A DNA stretch of 64,000 bases from Ariolimax columbianus (Eukaryota; Mollusca; Gastropoda; Stylommatophora; Arionidae): contig JAVGWX010000004.1 in the NCBI GenBank assembly GCA_036924085.1, positions 11,847,954-11,911,953 on the forward strand, given 5' to 3'. Made by a program: the position numbers and the translations under genes. Under the pieces are notes generated by a model. That model was not told the origin of the DNA. It searched no databases and saw nothing but the letters and a program-made list of their open reading frames with translations. Positions 13,401 through 28,400 of the stretch are shown piece by piece (position 1 is the stretch's first letter; each line of letters begins with the position of its first letter).

Positions 13401-16400
13401 GGCTAGAAGCACACCGGGCTAGAAGCATAACACCAGTTGATTGAAGAAAAAGAAGAAGTCATGTCTGCCGTTCCACAACTTACTGTCCCTGAGAATTCTA
13501 TATCAGTGCCAAAATGTTGAACTTTGTAGTATCCTCTCACTTTGCTGTCCTCTGTTGTTTTTACAACAATTTGGTCATTTTTGCAAATCATAGAACATGT
13601 AGATTGATAGTTTTTGATCTAGGTCATAAACTCTCTTTGGCAATAACATTCATCAGAGCACCATAATTTGTCCTTTCAGTTATTCTTGGCATTCCTAACA
13701 TTCTTTTGCATATCACCATCTCTGTGGCTTCTGTAATTTGTTTGTATGTTTATTGATTGTGTCTATCATTTTTTGCTATATGGTAATATGTAGGATTTGC
13801 TCTAGTAAAGAATTTTTGTGAACAACTGCACCAACCACTTTGCAATAATAATTGCCCTCTTAAAATTTGTGCAGATTCTGACGTGCTTGTTGTGGAAAGT
13901 AAGGCTGATTATGCTTCTCTAGAAAAAGTTTTGGGTCTCTCACAGTTTGTTCTACATTGCTTTTGTACACATTTATGCTTTAGTATCATGGTATATTACA
14001 GGATGCACAGTGGAGTTGAAGAAAGAGAAGCATGTAGGGTCCAATCATGGCAGCCATTTATGCATGGTGATGTCATGTTGTTTCTGGATCTAGACATTTC
14101 TGCATGTTAAGGAGGCACCCAAGATAGCAGTATTCTTTAATGTCATCCAAGCTTTCCCCATCGAGGATTACTAGGTCATAATGGATGAAACAGCTGCATG
14201 AGGATTACTAGTGGACGAAACAGTCACGCGTGACCATGGTCTTTGAGATATTCATATGTAGCCCTATTTTCTTTTCGTAATTGCATCTCTAACATGCGGT
14301 TGGCTTTTACACCTGATTCTGTGATCAACACTATGTCATCTGCAAATCAAAGTTGATTAAGGCATCTGTCATCAGTATTGATTCCAAAGTCCTCCCTGTC
14401 ACATAAACTGATGACTGATTCCATGCACATGGAGAAGAAGTTTGACAAGAAAGGATTTCCCTGTGAACCCCTTTTTGTATTGTAACCACAACGTAATGCT
14501 GGAATGTCTGGACGGTGGTAGTTCAGACCAAGAGGGGGTCTGGTATTATTTAGCTGTCTTAATATGGTGACAGCAAGCTGAGATATGGGTCAATGTGCAG
14601 TGAGAACATCTAAAGCCAGCTTGTTGTTTGATTGTGTGTTATTGAGGATGGGACGAAGTCTTGTAAGACTGCATTTCATAAACAGTTTGTAAATGATCGG
14701 GAGAAAAGTAATGAAATGATCATTTTCAAGTGCTTCTTTGTCTTTCTTCTTGTTTAAGAATATCATCTTAGCAGGTTTGTGTTTTCCCTCGTATGAAGAT
14801 ATTTTGTTAAACGGTGAGTTATAACTAGATAGTGGTGGTTTGCAAGAGTGGAGGTCCTCTGTGATGATGCAATCCTTGAGGGTGATTTGTAAGGTGGCAT
14901 ATTCTTGAGGAAGGAGACCTGGAAGAGGGAAAAGTGCGAATGTGAGGATTCGAGGAGACTGACCATTTGTACAGTTCAACATAATTAACTGTCATGATTA
15001 TTAATATTATCACTATATATAACTATTTCAGTATTATAAATACTTGACAAACACCTGATTTAACAAAAACATTTCACATATGAACCAATCTTTCAAATAT
15101 ATATTTATAATGCACTAATCTGCCAGTATTTTCTTGATTTTTTTCTTTGTCCTCGTACACCTTTATCTGCCAGTATCCTACCTGGTCATGAACTAAAGTC
15201 ACAATTGAGAAAAGAAGAATGACACATTTCCAGCTTGCTTAATAATTGAACAATTAAAAATATGTCTGCCAACATTTACAATATAAAATTCAGTTTAAGA
15301 TTTTGAAAATAGATCATGCTGGTTTAATAAGACTCACAGTTTACAATGTTGAAGAAAAAGAACAACATACTGAAACAAATTTCAAACCACCTGGACTGAA
15401 GTTTGAGGAAGATAAAAAGAACATGGTAAGAGATGACTGGATGAGTCATGCAGAATTCATGCTATGATACACAAAAGTATTCATTTCACATGATTTGTCA
15501 AATTCTGCTTCAGTTACTAATGAACATTTGTGCACTGATTTGGCTGTATTGCAGTGTTTTATCATGTCTGTTAAATGTGGGCAATGGTTTCTAAAGTGTT
15601 ATGACTATTCCTGTAAGGGAATTTAATTGAGTGTATGGCACACTTTACAACAGACACATAAATGTGCATTATAGGACCGAAGTTTTCCAAAAGTTCCTTC
15701 GATGAGGGTAAGCTCAAGTATTTTTTCCTCAGTCACTCTTTCACTGTTTTATTTCTTTATTTTTTTTTGGTTCTAGCATCCTGCATTTTATGAATTGTAA
15801 TCCACAATAGCTTTCCCCTGGATCGGCTAGGGTTACTGAAACTTAGTTGTATTATATTGAATGATTACATACACTTCTAATAGATTATAACTGTGTTATA
15901 GTGGTCTTACTGGTATGTTGGTGTGTAGACACAAGAGACAGAAACGAACATAGTGTAGATTTTCATGTACATCCAGAGAAATCAAAATTCATTGTAGAAA
16001 CAGAATACATAAATGAAAGACTAATATGTCTACAAGCAGTTGAGCTGAAAAAACAACAATGATCTGTGTCTACACCCCATCCACTTAGCCACAATGAGAA
16101 AGGCAGAAGGGAACTATTTGAGTGTCTTTCAGACAATGTCAATAGGCTCAATGAGATGGATGGGCGATGACTGTAATGGGCGATTTTAATGGTCAGATAG
16201 AAAAATAAGATCATCACATGAATACTACGGAACAATAACAAAGAGCTTATTAATTTATGCTTTGAGCATGGTCTAGCAATAGGAAACACCATCTTTCAAT
16301 ACTGGATATGTCATTTCCTAACATAGTACAGGTGGAACAACCCAGATAAAACATCACATATTGATTACATATTGATATGACAGTGACAGAGATTAAATAC

Positions 16401-19400
16401 AACAAACTCTGGAGTAATTCCCTGACATCTGTATAGATACTGATCATCTACCTGTGAAACAACATCAAAGGAAAAGCCAGAGAAGAGAAAGGCTAATAAC
16501 CGTCACAAATATAAAAAAAATTAATAGAAGAAGCTATTGGGGAAAAAATAGCACAAAATGACACATTTTTGCCACTAAATAGAGAAACTAAAGACATAAA
16601 CAGTGAATAGACCATCTTTAAAACAGCCATGACAAAGACAATCAATAATAAATGTGGAATCATCAAGAAGACTAGGCAAAGAAAGAAAACAAAACAGCTC
16701 TGTGGAATGTTGAAGTACGAATACTGCTCCACAAAACATCTAAGATGCAAGAAGATATTGCTTATATGAATTAGCAAGACAAAATACCAAACAAATAATC
16801 ACCATTGCAAAAGAAGAATCATGAAAGACATATGGAGAACAGCTTTCATCCATTAGCAAAAATCGCCCAAGAAATGTTTATGAAAGTATCAAAGCAATGA
16901 GGTTAAGAGATGAGAGCTTTAATCCTTTTTCACTAATTAATGATGTAAAGGAAGCTCCTAAATTTAATAAGCATATAAGACATCAACAATGGAAAGAATA
17001 ATTCCAAGAACTTCACAATCCAACAGGCACTCAATCAATATTTATCCTAAGAAACAAGGATCATCTGGAATCTGAACTAGTGATTGAAGAAATAGAAAGA
17101 GCTATGAAGAACAGCCCTAGGAACAAGTAACTAGAAATGAACACCATAACAACTGAAATGGTTAGAAATATGATGAGATCTGTCCTTTGTGCTAAATACA
17201 TTTCAACAGAAGGGGACAGCAAGGGCTAGTGGTAAAGTGACACGCCTCATAATCCAAAGGTGCTGGGTTCGATCCCCATCACAGCACCTGCTGTTACTCC
17301 GAGGAAGCAAACCCTTAGAAAATGCAGGAAGAAGCAGACCCTTACATAAAATGCATGCTGAAGTTGGATACACTGGGCTGACAGGCACAAAATAAAAACC
17401 ACAGTGTCTTAGGGATTAGAGAAATAAGGCAAACGCACCACAAAAAAAAAATCTACAGAAAATACAATAGTTTGATGATCTCATGAGAATGTAACCTGAC
17501 CAAATTACAAGTACCACTACATGGTTACTACAACATAGAAGATCTGGCTACAGGACATAAAGAAGGTCACGAGGCAGATAGATAGATAGATGGTATAAGG
17601 AAAACTTACAAAAACACAGAAGATGCAACACACTAGCTCCAAAACAGGCAAACCAATGCTTAACAACAGTAGATTAAAAAGTAAGTAGGTATAGTGGTCT
17701 GTGCAATATTTTGTTGGCATTTTAGTTGCAAGTTGTACGTTGTGAAGAATTATTTGTCACCATTTTAGTTCACTTACAAGCAGCAGTCAAATTTTATTTT
17801 GAAATGTAAATTAATTTCTAAAACATAATAAGGTGAGGCTGCGGCGGTACTGAGTTAAAAAAGTTGAGTATAGTAACATGGACAAGTATAGTTCAGATAC
17901 GTCTTTAGAACAAGAACAATATTGAAACCTACAAATGAAAGTTTTTTGTATTGTAATGTAGGTCTTGTTCTTGCTCTAATGTGATATACTTCAATCACGG
18001 TACACGGCCACTGTCTAAAAATTGTTGACAGATTTACTTACCTTGGCAGTTATCTGTCTCATCTTATTCACATAGATGATGAGGTAAATACAGAGTACCT
18101 AGGGCAAGTGCAGCATTTAGCAGTCTTTGTAGTACGATGTGGGATAAGTGAGGGATCAGGATTAATCAAAAATGATGGTCTACGCTTCAGTTGTTCTACC
18201 ATCCCTTTATGTATGTGAGACCTATACCATCTAGAGTACTCATGTCAGGAAATGTAACTACTTTCACGTGCACTGCCTGTGGAAACTACTGAGGATTAGA
18301 TGGTAGAACATGGTGGCAAATACAGATGTGTTAGCACAATCAAGCATGTCCAGTATGCACATCATAATGTGTACAGCACAGTTGAGATGTGCTGGCCATG
18401 TGGTACGCATGTCAGGTCAATGTCTATCAAAAGAACTGTTCTTTGTTAAACTGAAGAATAGCAAGAGAGGAAGCGATGGTCAGAAAAACTAGTACAAGGA
18501 CATGTTTAAGAGATCACTGATCTAGTTCTGTGTTAACCACAATGACTGGGAAAGAATCGCCACCAATTGCACAGACTGGCGTAGTACGGTTGCTGAAGGT
18601 ATTCAGAGACATAAAATACAGGAATAAATAAGGCTATACAGAGACAGTTGCTCTGCAAATTTACTCACATCAACCATTTTTCAACCCTGATTGTAAAGTC
18701 TGGCCTATTTCCTTGTACTAAATGCGACAAATGTTAAGCCATTTTCGAACTAATGTGAACAGTGAATGTTGATAAAGTGGCCCTCACCAATTACGATGGT
18801 TGTATATCAACAATGCCATCTAATCCTTCCTTTTATAGTGTAGGTTTCGTTCTTGTCCCTGTTCTAATGTTGCATGAAAGCCTTTTGGTCAAAATGTAAG
18901 TTTTGTTCTAGTTTAATGTGGTATGAAAGCAATTTGGTCAAATTGTAAGTTTTGTTCTTGTTCTAATGTAGTATGTAAGCCTTTTCGTCATAATGTAGGT
19001 TTTGTTCTTGTTCTGACATGGTATGAAAGTCTTTTGGTCAAAATGTAGGTTTTGTTCTTGTTCTGACATGGTATGAAAGTCTTTTGGTCATAATGTAGGT
19101 TTTGTTCTTGTTCTAATGTAGTGTGAAAGCCTTTTGGTCATAATGTAGGTTTTGTTCTTGTTCTGACATGGTATGACAGTCTTTTGGTCATAATGTAAGT
19201 TTTGTTCTTGTTCTAATGTAGTATGTAAGCCTTTTCGTCATAATGTAGGTTTTGTTCTTGTTCTGACATGGTATGAAAGTCTTTTGGTCACAATGTAGGT
19301 TTTGTTCTTGTTCTGACATGAAATGAAAGTCTTTTGGTCAAAATGTAGGTTTTGTTCTTGTTCTAATGTAGTATGAAAGCCTTTTGGTCAAAATGTATGT

Positions 19401-22400
19401 TTTGTCTAGTTCTAATGCGGTACGAAAGCCTTTTAGTCACAATGTAGATGTCATTCCTTTTCTTGTCCAACACTATTTTTGTAACATTTGTCCATGTTGT
19501 TACACTCTAAATCATTTTATAGAAGAAAGTTGTTTTTTTTTGCAGTGTATAGTTCAAAGTGGAACATTACATCCTATGTTTTCTGAAAGCAAAAAACAGT
19601 TTAGCAAATTTTTTACTGAGCGGGCATTGATGTCATAAAATTATTTGTACATGTTATACCATAATTCCTTGAAGTAGTCATAATGTAGTTTACATGTACA
19701 AATACAGGTGATGTCACAAGATATTTGTGTCAATCAAAACTTGCAATGAATGAATAACTTTAGATTCAGAGGGGAAACTGTAAAATGCTTTGTGTAGTTC
19801 TGTTTTTCTTTGCTGTATAATAACTGTGTAAGTAACAAAATGTTAAACCTGCAAGTTATCAGAGAATTTGCAGCTGGATCTATTTTATTAAAGATTTTCT
19901 TGAAAAATCTACGTCTCAAATAGTGATTAACATGTTTGGGAAAACATTTAAAATACGATAATTGTTGGGAAAACATAACATAAATATAGTAATAGATGTT
20001 TCACAGCATTGAGGTTATGATCAAACTAAATCCAGTTATGTACTGTGGAAATCATATTTCCAATTTATTTTAACTAACTTCAAAAACATACAACTGCACA
20101 GTTATTATTGTCTTCTTTTTCTTCTTTTTTCCCATGGGGAAGAGGTTGACAGGAACAGTTGTATTTAACCAATGAGAATTGATTGAACAGTATAGAGTCC
20201 CATATCACTGCACTCCTCAGCATGGCAGTGTGGAATAGCCATATTTATGAATGTGCAGGGATACTAGTTACTCTGGTTGGTCATATTATGCTTGGCAAGG
20301 GCATGCATTTCTGTGGGCATCTTGAAAAGGTTATTAGAGATCAGTTTAACATTATTTCTATAAGTACTCTTTACTGCTGATTTAAAAAAAAATTTTTTTT
20401 CCACATTAGTTTAAATGTTTTACAACAATTAATCTCACATTTTAGACAGGAAAGGTGACTCTCATCTTTGTTATTTAAAAAAACATCCTGCCCAAGTTCA
20501 CCACCAGGCACTTAAACTGATTAAAGGAACATTACCTCATGTTACTGCAGTTACATGATTATAATTACATAATTATGACAGACTATTTTAAACAAATTGT
20601 TATGCAATCTATCAGCCATCACCCTTTCCTGGTCTGTAGAGAAGATAGTTATTTTTATTTGAGTACATTAGCCCATGTTCACCTTGCACTATGCCATAAA
20701 CTCACCTGTAGCTGTATTATCACCATAGCCACAGACATGAAGTCACAAAACTCTTCTGCATGAACTTGCCATTATTAGCTTTACAGTTCAACCCTTCTCA
20801 GTTTCATTGATCAGATGTTTGATATAATATACCAATCAGACTAAGTTTACTTTGTGCTCTAAATAAAATGCAGTTACATCATTACTTTAATATTATAGCT
20901 CTCTATTTACAAAAGTTTCTAAGAAATTACACTTTTTAAAAATGTCTACTCACGGTAATGAAACAAATAGTTGATTAGTTCCTTGAGCCATCTTTTCTTA
21001 TACCAAAGCTCTAAAATGTCATAGACCTGGCAATTTATTTGAAAATTTATAAATGTAAATTAATTTTCAGAAATGGATGCTCATATTAGTCATTCAAACT
21101 TCTAGTTCACATCTAAAATGGAGCTTCATTTGATATATTAAAACATCATAATAATTGGTATCATCTAGTAGCAGATAACAATGCAGAACTCATATGTCAG
21201 TCTTTCTCCCCAGTAGTTCCTCGTTGATACTTAACTCGATGTCTTTATACTGGTTTAGAAGACTCTGCCACTTTCATTTACATCTTCTTCTTCTTCTTCT
21301 TCGTACGCTGTCAAACATCAACCTGTATTTTTTTCGAAAAAAGCAGCGGTCATCCTGAGGCTGTCAACACTGCTATAGAGCTTGTCTAGTGTTGCCACTG
21401 GTGATGGCCACATGTGCTTTCTCTGGTCCTCGTATGTCGGGCAGTTTTGCAGCAGATGTTCAGCGGTCATTTTCCCGGTACCACAAGTGCATTTTCGTCA
21501 GTTTATCTTCAGTTTATTGAAAAGGTGGTACCTCAGTCTGTTGTGGCCTGTGCGGAGTCTGAAGACCACGACCTGCTCTCTTTTGTTCAACTGGTAATAG
21601 GCATCGTTTTTTGTGTAGCCAGTATATTCTGTTTCCCATTTGGCCATGTATCTGGCTCTAATAAGCCTTTTGGACTCTTTGTAGGTCACACTAGGATCTG
21701 GTTGTGGTAGTCTTGCACCGTCTTTTGCCAGTCTGTCTGCCTCCTCATTGCCTTGGATCTTACAGTGGGATGGAACCCACTGTACCACTACTCTTTTTGG
21801 TGCGGACTGCTGGCATAGTTGACAGAGTACTGCTCTTAAATCATTATCATTTACATCTGAAAGCTATGATCATACAATCTATTCTTAAATATATCAACTG
21901 TCCCTGCCTCCACTACTTTCTGTGGCAATGCATTCCAAGCATTCACCACTGTCTGACTAAAAAAATATTTCCTAACAAAAACAATATCAGTTTTATCTGT
22001 ATTCATACAATTGCTTAAAACTTTACTACCATTTAATGTTTCTCTTTTAAATGACTTTTTATAAATCAGGGTTTGCTGATGTAAGGTGGGTATTTACAAT
22101 TGACAGAGCACAGTTTTTTGTGGAGACAATTTTATCAACAGAAAGAAATATTTGTTACACTGCACCGAGAAACACTATCAAAGGTGTTCACATATAGACA
22201 CGTACACATTTTGAATGTATATGTACATGCATATGTCATCATACACATGGGGACTAACATCACTAGTCAGATTTTTCAGACCATTACTGTGCCATGTAGA
22301 CTATTTTTAATTTTTACTACAATATGAGTTTGGAAAGCTGACAATTTTAATGCCGATTTAGTAGCTATTTTGTTAATGCAGCAGTTTTATTCACATTTTT

Positions 22401-25400
22401 AGAACAGCTATGGTGTACATTCTGTTAACAAAAGCTTTTTTGTGCTCCATCATTTGCACATTTTTGCTTCTACTAACACACTAAATATAGCCTTTTTGCA
22501 GTTATAACACGTTTTGGTGAAAGATTGTGTATTTTCCTTTGATAAAGCCACCTTAGTAGAGTTGAGTAATAAATATACAAAAATACCATGTTTCTCCTCA
22601 GAATCTACACTTCATGAAGAAGATTCCAACAGGTGCAGAAGCTGCAAATATTTTTATTGGAGAAGTGGAGTACCTCAATCATCAAATTGTAGCCTTTGTC
22701 CGTTTGACCAAGGCCACAGTTCTCGGAGATCTGACAGAGGTTCCTGTTCCAACTCGCTTTTTATTCTTGCTGTTAGGCCCAGTGGGAAATCAAAACAAAT
22801 TCCATGAAATTGGCAGATCTATTGCAACACTGATGTCTGATGAGGTGAAGAGAAACAGTTTTAACCAAAATGTTTTATTTCTTTGTAAATGATTTTCCTA
22901 TAACTATTTTATTCATTATCATCAAACTTGACATATAACTATGGACCATATAAAAACCTACTGAATAGTTGCAATAACAAGCAAATTCCAATCATCATGC
23001 ATCAAGAATAGATATCAACAATAAAGAAAACAAAGCTCAGCACTATTAAGTCTTTCCAGGCCAGGCTAATTTTGCCAATTTTTGTCTTTCAGTTGAGACG
23101 AAAATGCTAGAATTTCGGTGCGTCAAGCTTTATTCAAAATAACATTTATTATTGTTGAACTAATTGAGCTAAAATGATGATCTAAACATTGTGAGAAATT
23201 AGAAGGAAACTATTTTTTTTTCATACTTACCTCGTCGTATGTTAAGCCAATAAATCCTCAATTCCTATACACATAGGGCCTACCTTTTTTATTACGTGTC
23301 CCAGTCGAAGTCTGAATCAGACGTGTGCTGAATATCCAGAAGTGATCCAGATATATGATCATTGGACTGATCAAATAATAAATCATTTCTACGGTATTGA
23401 AGCCCAACTTTCATTGCAATTTATGGATAAACTTGTAAGTATCATACACATGCTTTTATCGAGCTCCCCATTAATAACCACACAGTCAAACATTAATTGC
23501 ACATAAGCATTTGCAACCATCCTGTAGAGCTGTTAAATAAATGAAATTCAACAAAGTCACGAAACACAAATGCATGTTTAAAAGGTCCATTTTGGGCTAG
23601 ACAAGCGGCCATTTTTAGGTTTTCGGCAGCCAGTGCCAGGCAATACAAGCTGTAAAGAACCAAAAACATGCTGGAGGGAGAGCCATTGGAAGAAGTGGAT
23701 ACTTTTACCTATTTAGACAGCACAATTGACTCATCAAGAGGTACAGAGGCAGATGTAAGGACCAGAATTGGAAAGGTAAGAATGGTATTCTTGACACTAA
23801 ACAATATACGAAGAGCCAGAAAAATCAAGATTCATAACAAAGAATATTCAGCACCAGCGTCAAATTAGTGCTGTTTTATGGTACTGAAAAATGGAGAACG
23901 ACCAAGGCTATACAACAAAAACTCCTGTCCTTCATTAACAGATGCCTACAAAGGATAATGGGCATAAAGTGGCTGGATATAGTGAAGAATGAAGACCTAT
24001 GGGAAAAGGAGCCAACAACAGCCACTGGAACAACAAATTACGTGAAGAAAATGGGGCTGGATAAGACATATGCTACAGAAGGCACTTCCCAACATAGCCA
24101 CACAAGCTCTTACATAGAATCCTCAAGGAAAGAGAAAGAGAAGTAGACCCAGTAATACATGGAGAAGAGAATGAGAGAAGGAACTAGGATTAAATGATTA
24201 CACCCGAAAAGAGACAGAAAGAGTAGCCCAGGACCGTGTATGCTGACAGGATATTGTCAATAGCTTATCCACCGAGAGGAGGGCGGGCTTTAATTGATTG
24301 ATTCATTTGATGCATCAAGAGCAAATGGACAGTCCAAAACTGAAAGAGAAATCCGCATAAATGAAAGAGAGGAAGAACTAAGATAGGTTGGGCAGATATT
24401 ATTCAGAAATGGATGGATCAAATCTTAACAGAGGCAGAAATACTTCTTCTTCTTCTTCATTTGCTTTCAAATAATCACATCTATTTCCCTCATATACCTG
24501 GCAATCCTTCTGAGGCTTCTTTCATCATCATCATACAGTTTAACTCGCAATTTGGTTGGGGAGGGCCATGTAGTCACTCTGTTTCTCTCATGGAGCCAGC
24601 AATACTGTAGAACATGTTCAACTGTCTGTCTGTTGTCTCCATTTGAGTACATGTCTGTGTGTCCAATTTAAAAAGACAATTCTTAGTCTGCAGTGGTCCG
24701 TTACAGTCTGAATATTATCACTTGATCTCTTCTTGGCAAGAAGTAGTATGGTCCTGTCCTTCTGCATCTTCATTTCTGTGTATTTTACTGAATGCAGGGA
24801 TCCATTAAATTTGCACTGAAATTGTAGCTAGTATTCATGTGTGCCTAAGCCAGACTGTCCAATTCATTGTTTTTATGGTTTCTGAGAGCCTTTAAGAATG
24901 ATAGTGTTTCTGAAAGGAAAACTATCTTGTCTCTAACATGGTTCTTGTTTTCAATGATGGATTTTCAACTGTTCTTAGATGGTCAGCTAATAGACCTGAC
25001 AGACAACATATAGCTTTAGAATATAATCTCTATAATATAATATAATCTCTAATATAATAAAATATATTCTCTAAAGGTGTTTGAGAATTTTCCAGTGAAC
25101 ACTGAGATATGGATTTCCTCTCTATTATTTAATTTTGTGTAAACCCCACTTCCTCCATTTTGCATAGATCTCATTGCTGATCCATCCATGCATATGTAAA
25201 TCCATTCTGTGACTGGATATAGTCCTTTGATTATATTCTAAATTTATATGTTTTCTCTCCGGTTCTGTTTGGGTACCTTTTTTCATCACTTCTGATTTGT
25301 TGTCTGTCAGCTTTAGGAATCATGTTCTCTTCCATGGTGAAAATATGCTGCTTGTCATCATGAGTTCTGCCTTTATCTATGTGAGATCAGGTATGGAGGG

Positions 25401-28400
25401 GGCTAGTGCTTTTTGAACAAAGTTACTTCTAGGGAGTCTGGACATATATAGGCTTAAGTGGGGACAAATAATTCATAATATAATTAGACATGACAGGCCA
25501 TTGTATCTCTCTGTCAAAATCAATAATAAAAGGAAAAAGATGCAGCAGAAGATGAAACTATATTATTGACAACTCCTCCCTCCAAAAGTCTGTTTGTGAC
25601 CACTTGAATTCAGATATCACAAAAAGCCAGTGGAACAAAAATATCAAAGATGGAGGGTATCAATGATAACTTAAAGAACCACAATTTGTGTTGACCTTTA
25701 CCAGTCACTCCTAATTTAAGATGGAGAGCAAGAGAGTCTCTAAACTGGTGACCACTGGAGATGGGTAAAACAAAAGCAAATGTAAAGATAGTCCTACAGC
25801 AAATGCTGCAGTTGGAGATGAAGTTTTAGAGACTTCACTGTACTAGGCCTTAGATTTATTTCTAAGGTTGGGTTAACAGTTTCTTTCCTTGCTGCCTTGC
25901 CTTCTCTAACTGTACGACAGGTATCTGTTTACAGCTAGGTAGAATGGATCATGCTGAGACAAAGTGGTGAGACTTGTCCCTTTATGATAAGAGAAAAGCG
26001 GTCTAACTTCTTTGCTACTTATACTCTCAATTGACATGGGAGTTAACAAAAATAGATGCATGTAAGCAATACTTAATAGTGAGCACTATAAGGCAAAAAC
26101 CAGGCTTAAAGTTAAACTAGAAATGCAAGAAGTTACAAACATTACAAGCTTTAATATATCAGCTCGATTATAAGCAATACTGGAGATTACCACAAAGAAG
26201 TAAGAATAAGAATCGCTGTGGCATTGCAGAGGTTAATTAAAATGAAAAACTTTCAGCAGAAAACTAACAACTTGCATCTTCCTAGTGGCAATGTATGAAT
26301 GCAAGACGTGGATAACCACACAAACACTACGGAAAAATATTCAATCCTTTGAGCAAAAATGCTTCTAGAAAGGGTTCCAAATACCATGGATAACAAGAAA
26401 GAAAAACGCAGATATCCTAAAAGAGTTGGATATAGAACAAAATTGATTAGTAGGAAACGAAACTAAAATACTTTGCCCCCATCAAATGCCACAGCGATCT
26501 AGAAAAAACAATATTGGAGGGTATGGTAACTGGCAAGCGAGGCAGAGGCAGACCGAGAAGAAGATGGACATATGCCTTTAACTTAACTTCATTATACTGA
26601 TTTAGAAGGCTCTACAGAGTTTGTATACAACCAGTTTATTTCACTCCACTGATACTAAAAATACTGTGAACCTCCAATCAATTTTTGAATGCATTAACTG
26701 ACTCTGCTTCCACTACATACTGTGGCAATGCATTCCAAGAATTCACCAATCTCTTACTAAAAATTATTTCCTAATATTTAATCTGGACCTGTCTTTAAAC
26801 AATTTGTAGCTGCATTCTCTTGTTTTTGTAACCGGTTATACTTTTAAAGAGGTTCTAAGAATGATGGTGACAGAGGTGGGAGAGCTGACCAAAGGCCGAG
26901 AGTTCTACAGATTGGATGTTATGAAAGTGATGTTCTGCAAAGGCTTGCTACATGATGATGATGCAAGTAATACAAAAGTGACATTAGAATGAAAAAAACA
27001 CATAATTGCCCATATTTGTTGATGTAGCTCTTCTAAATAATATGGTAGTATCATGAAGCATTTGTCATTCATTTAAAATCCTCATCTGCTTTCTCTAGAT
27101 CTTTCACGATGTGGCCTACCATGCTCGTGACCGTGAAGATCTCCTGGCTGGGATAGACGAGTTCTTGGACCAGGTCACAGTGCTGCCTCCTGGTGAATGG
27201 GATCCATCCATTCGTATTGAACCACCCCAGTCTGTACCTTCACAGGTAATCAATTAATTATCATCTCTACTATACAGGTTTTCTGTATTGCACCTCCCAA
27301 CATTTTTTGTTTCATACCTTGAAATTGTCTTTTCTTCTTCTTCTTCGTACGCAGTCAGACGGTAACCATTATTTTTTCGAAAAAGGCAGCGGTCATCCTG
27401 AGGCTGTCGACACTGCCATAGAGCTTGTCTAGTGTTGCCACTGGTGATGGCCACATCTGCTCTCTCTGATCCTCGAATGTCGGGCAGTTTTGCAGCAAAT
27501 GCTCAGCGGTCATTTTCCCGGTACCAAATTGTCTTTTCACATCTTGAAGGTAGACTTTGAACGACAACTTTTCTGACAACTTTTGAATATTTTTTTGGGT
27601 CTTTTTGTACTATCTTTCTTTTGACCATTTGCATTCAACCTTTCTCTTAAGTATGATTAGATATAGTTGTGTCCTGTTTGCTCCATACAAAGCATCAGAG
27701 CACTACTGCAGTTGGCCTTATTACAGCAAGTATATATCAAAGCGCATTTATACGTTCTTGCAATTGTAGTTTTACATGATGAGGTGTGCATAATTAATTG
27801 GTCTAAGATATTTTAGTTTTCAAATTGTTATATCTTTTATTAGTTCTCTATTCATTTCAAGTTTTTCCATGACTTCTTTATGTATTTTATACTGTTTCTA
27901 TTAACAGGCAAGCCCACAGAATTGTGTTAATCAGTTGTAAATGTATACTGTCTTTATATAACTCCCAAAAACAAGTGGAAAGGTTCAGTAATTTAAACTA
28001 GCAAGAAAATAACAATGGTTTCCTAAACTACAAGAAAAACATTTAAATGAGGGTCGTTCAAATAAAACCGGGACTTTTTATTCTACTTCTACCTGAATGG
28101 GTTATCGCATGCTGGAACTACTATCATTAGTTAGGGGCACTTGTCCTATTACTGCTAGGTAGTCCACTTGCCATGGGCCAGTCATGTGATAGATAAATGA
28201 AAATGGTGAACAGCACGGTTAGTTCTTGCATGGAACAGCATGTTGTGATGAAGTTTCTTGTGAAAGAAGGCGTGGAACTTCAGAAATTTACAGAAGACTG
28301 CAATCACAATATGGTGATGAAACGCATCGCCGCAGTAAGACATTTTAATGGTGTAAACGTTTCAGAGAAGGCCGTACATCCATGAGTGATGATCCCGGCC

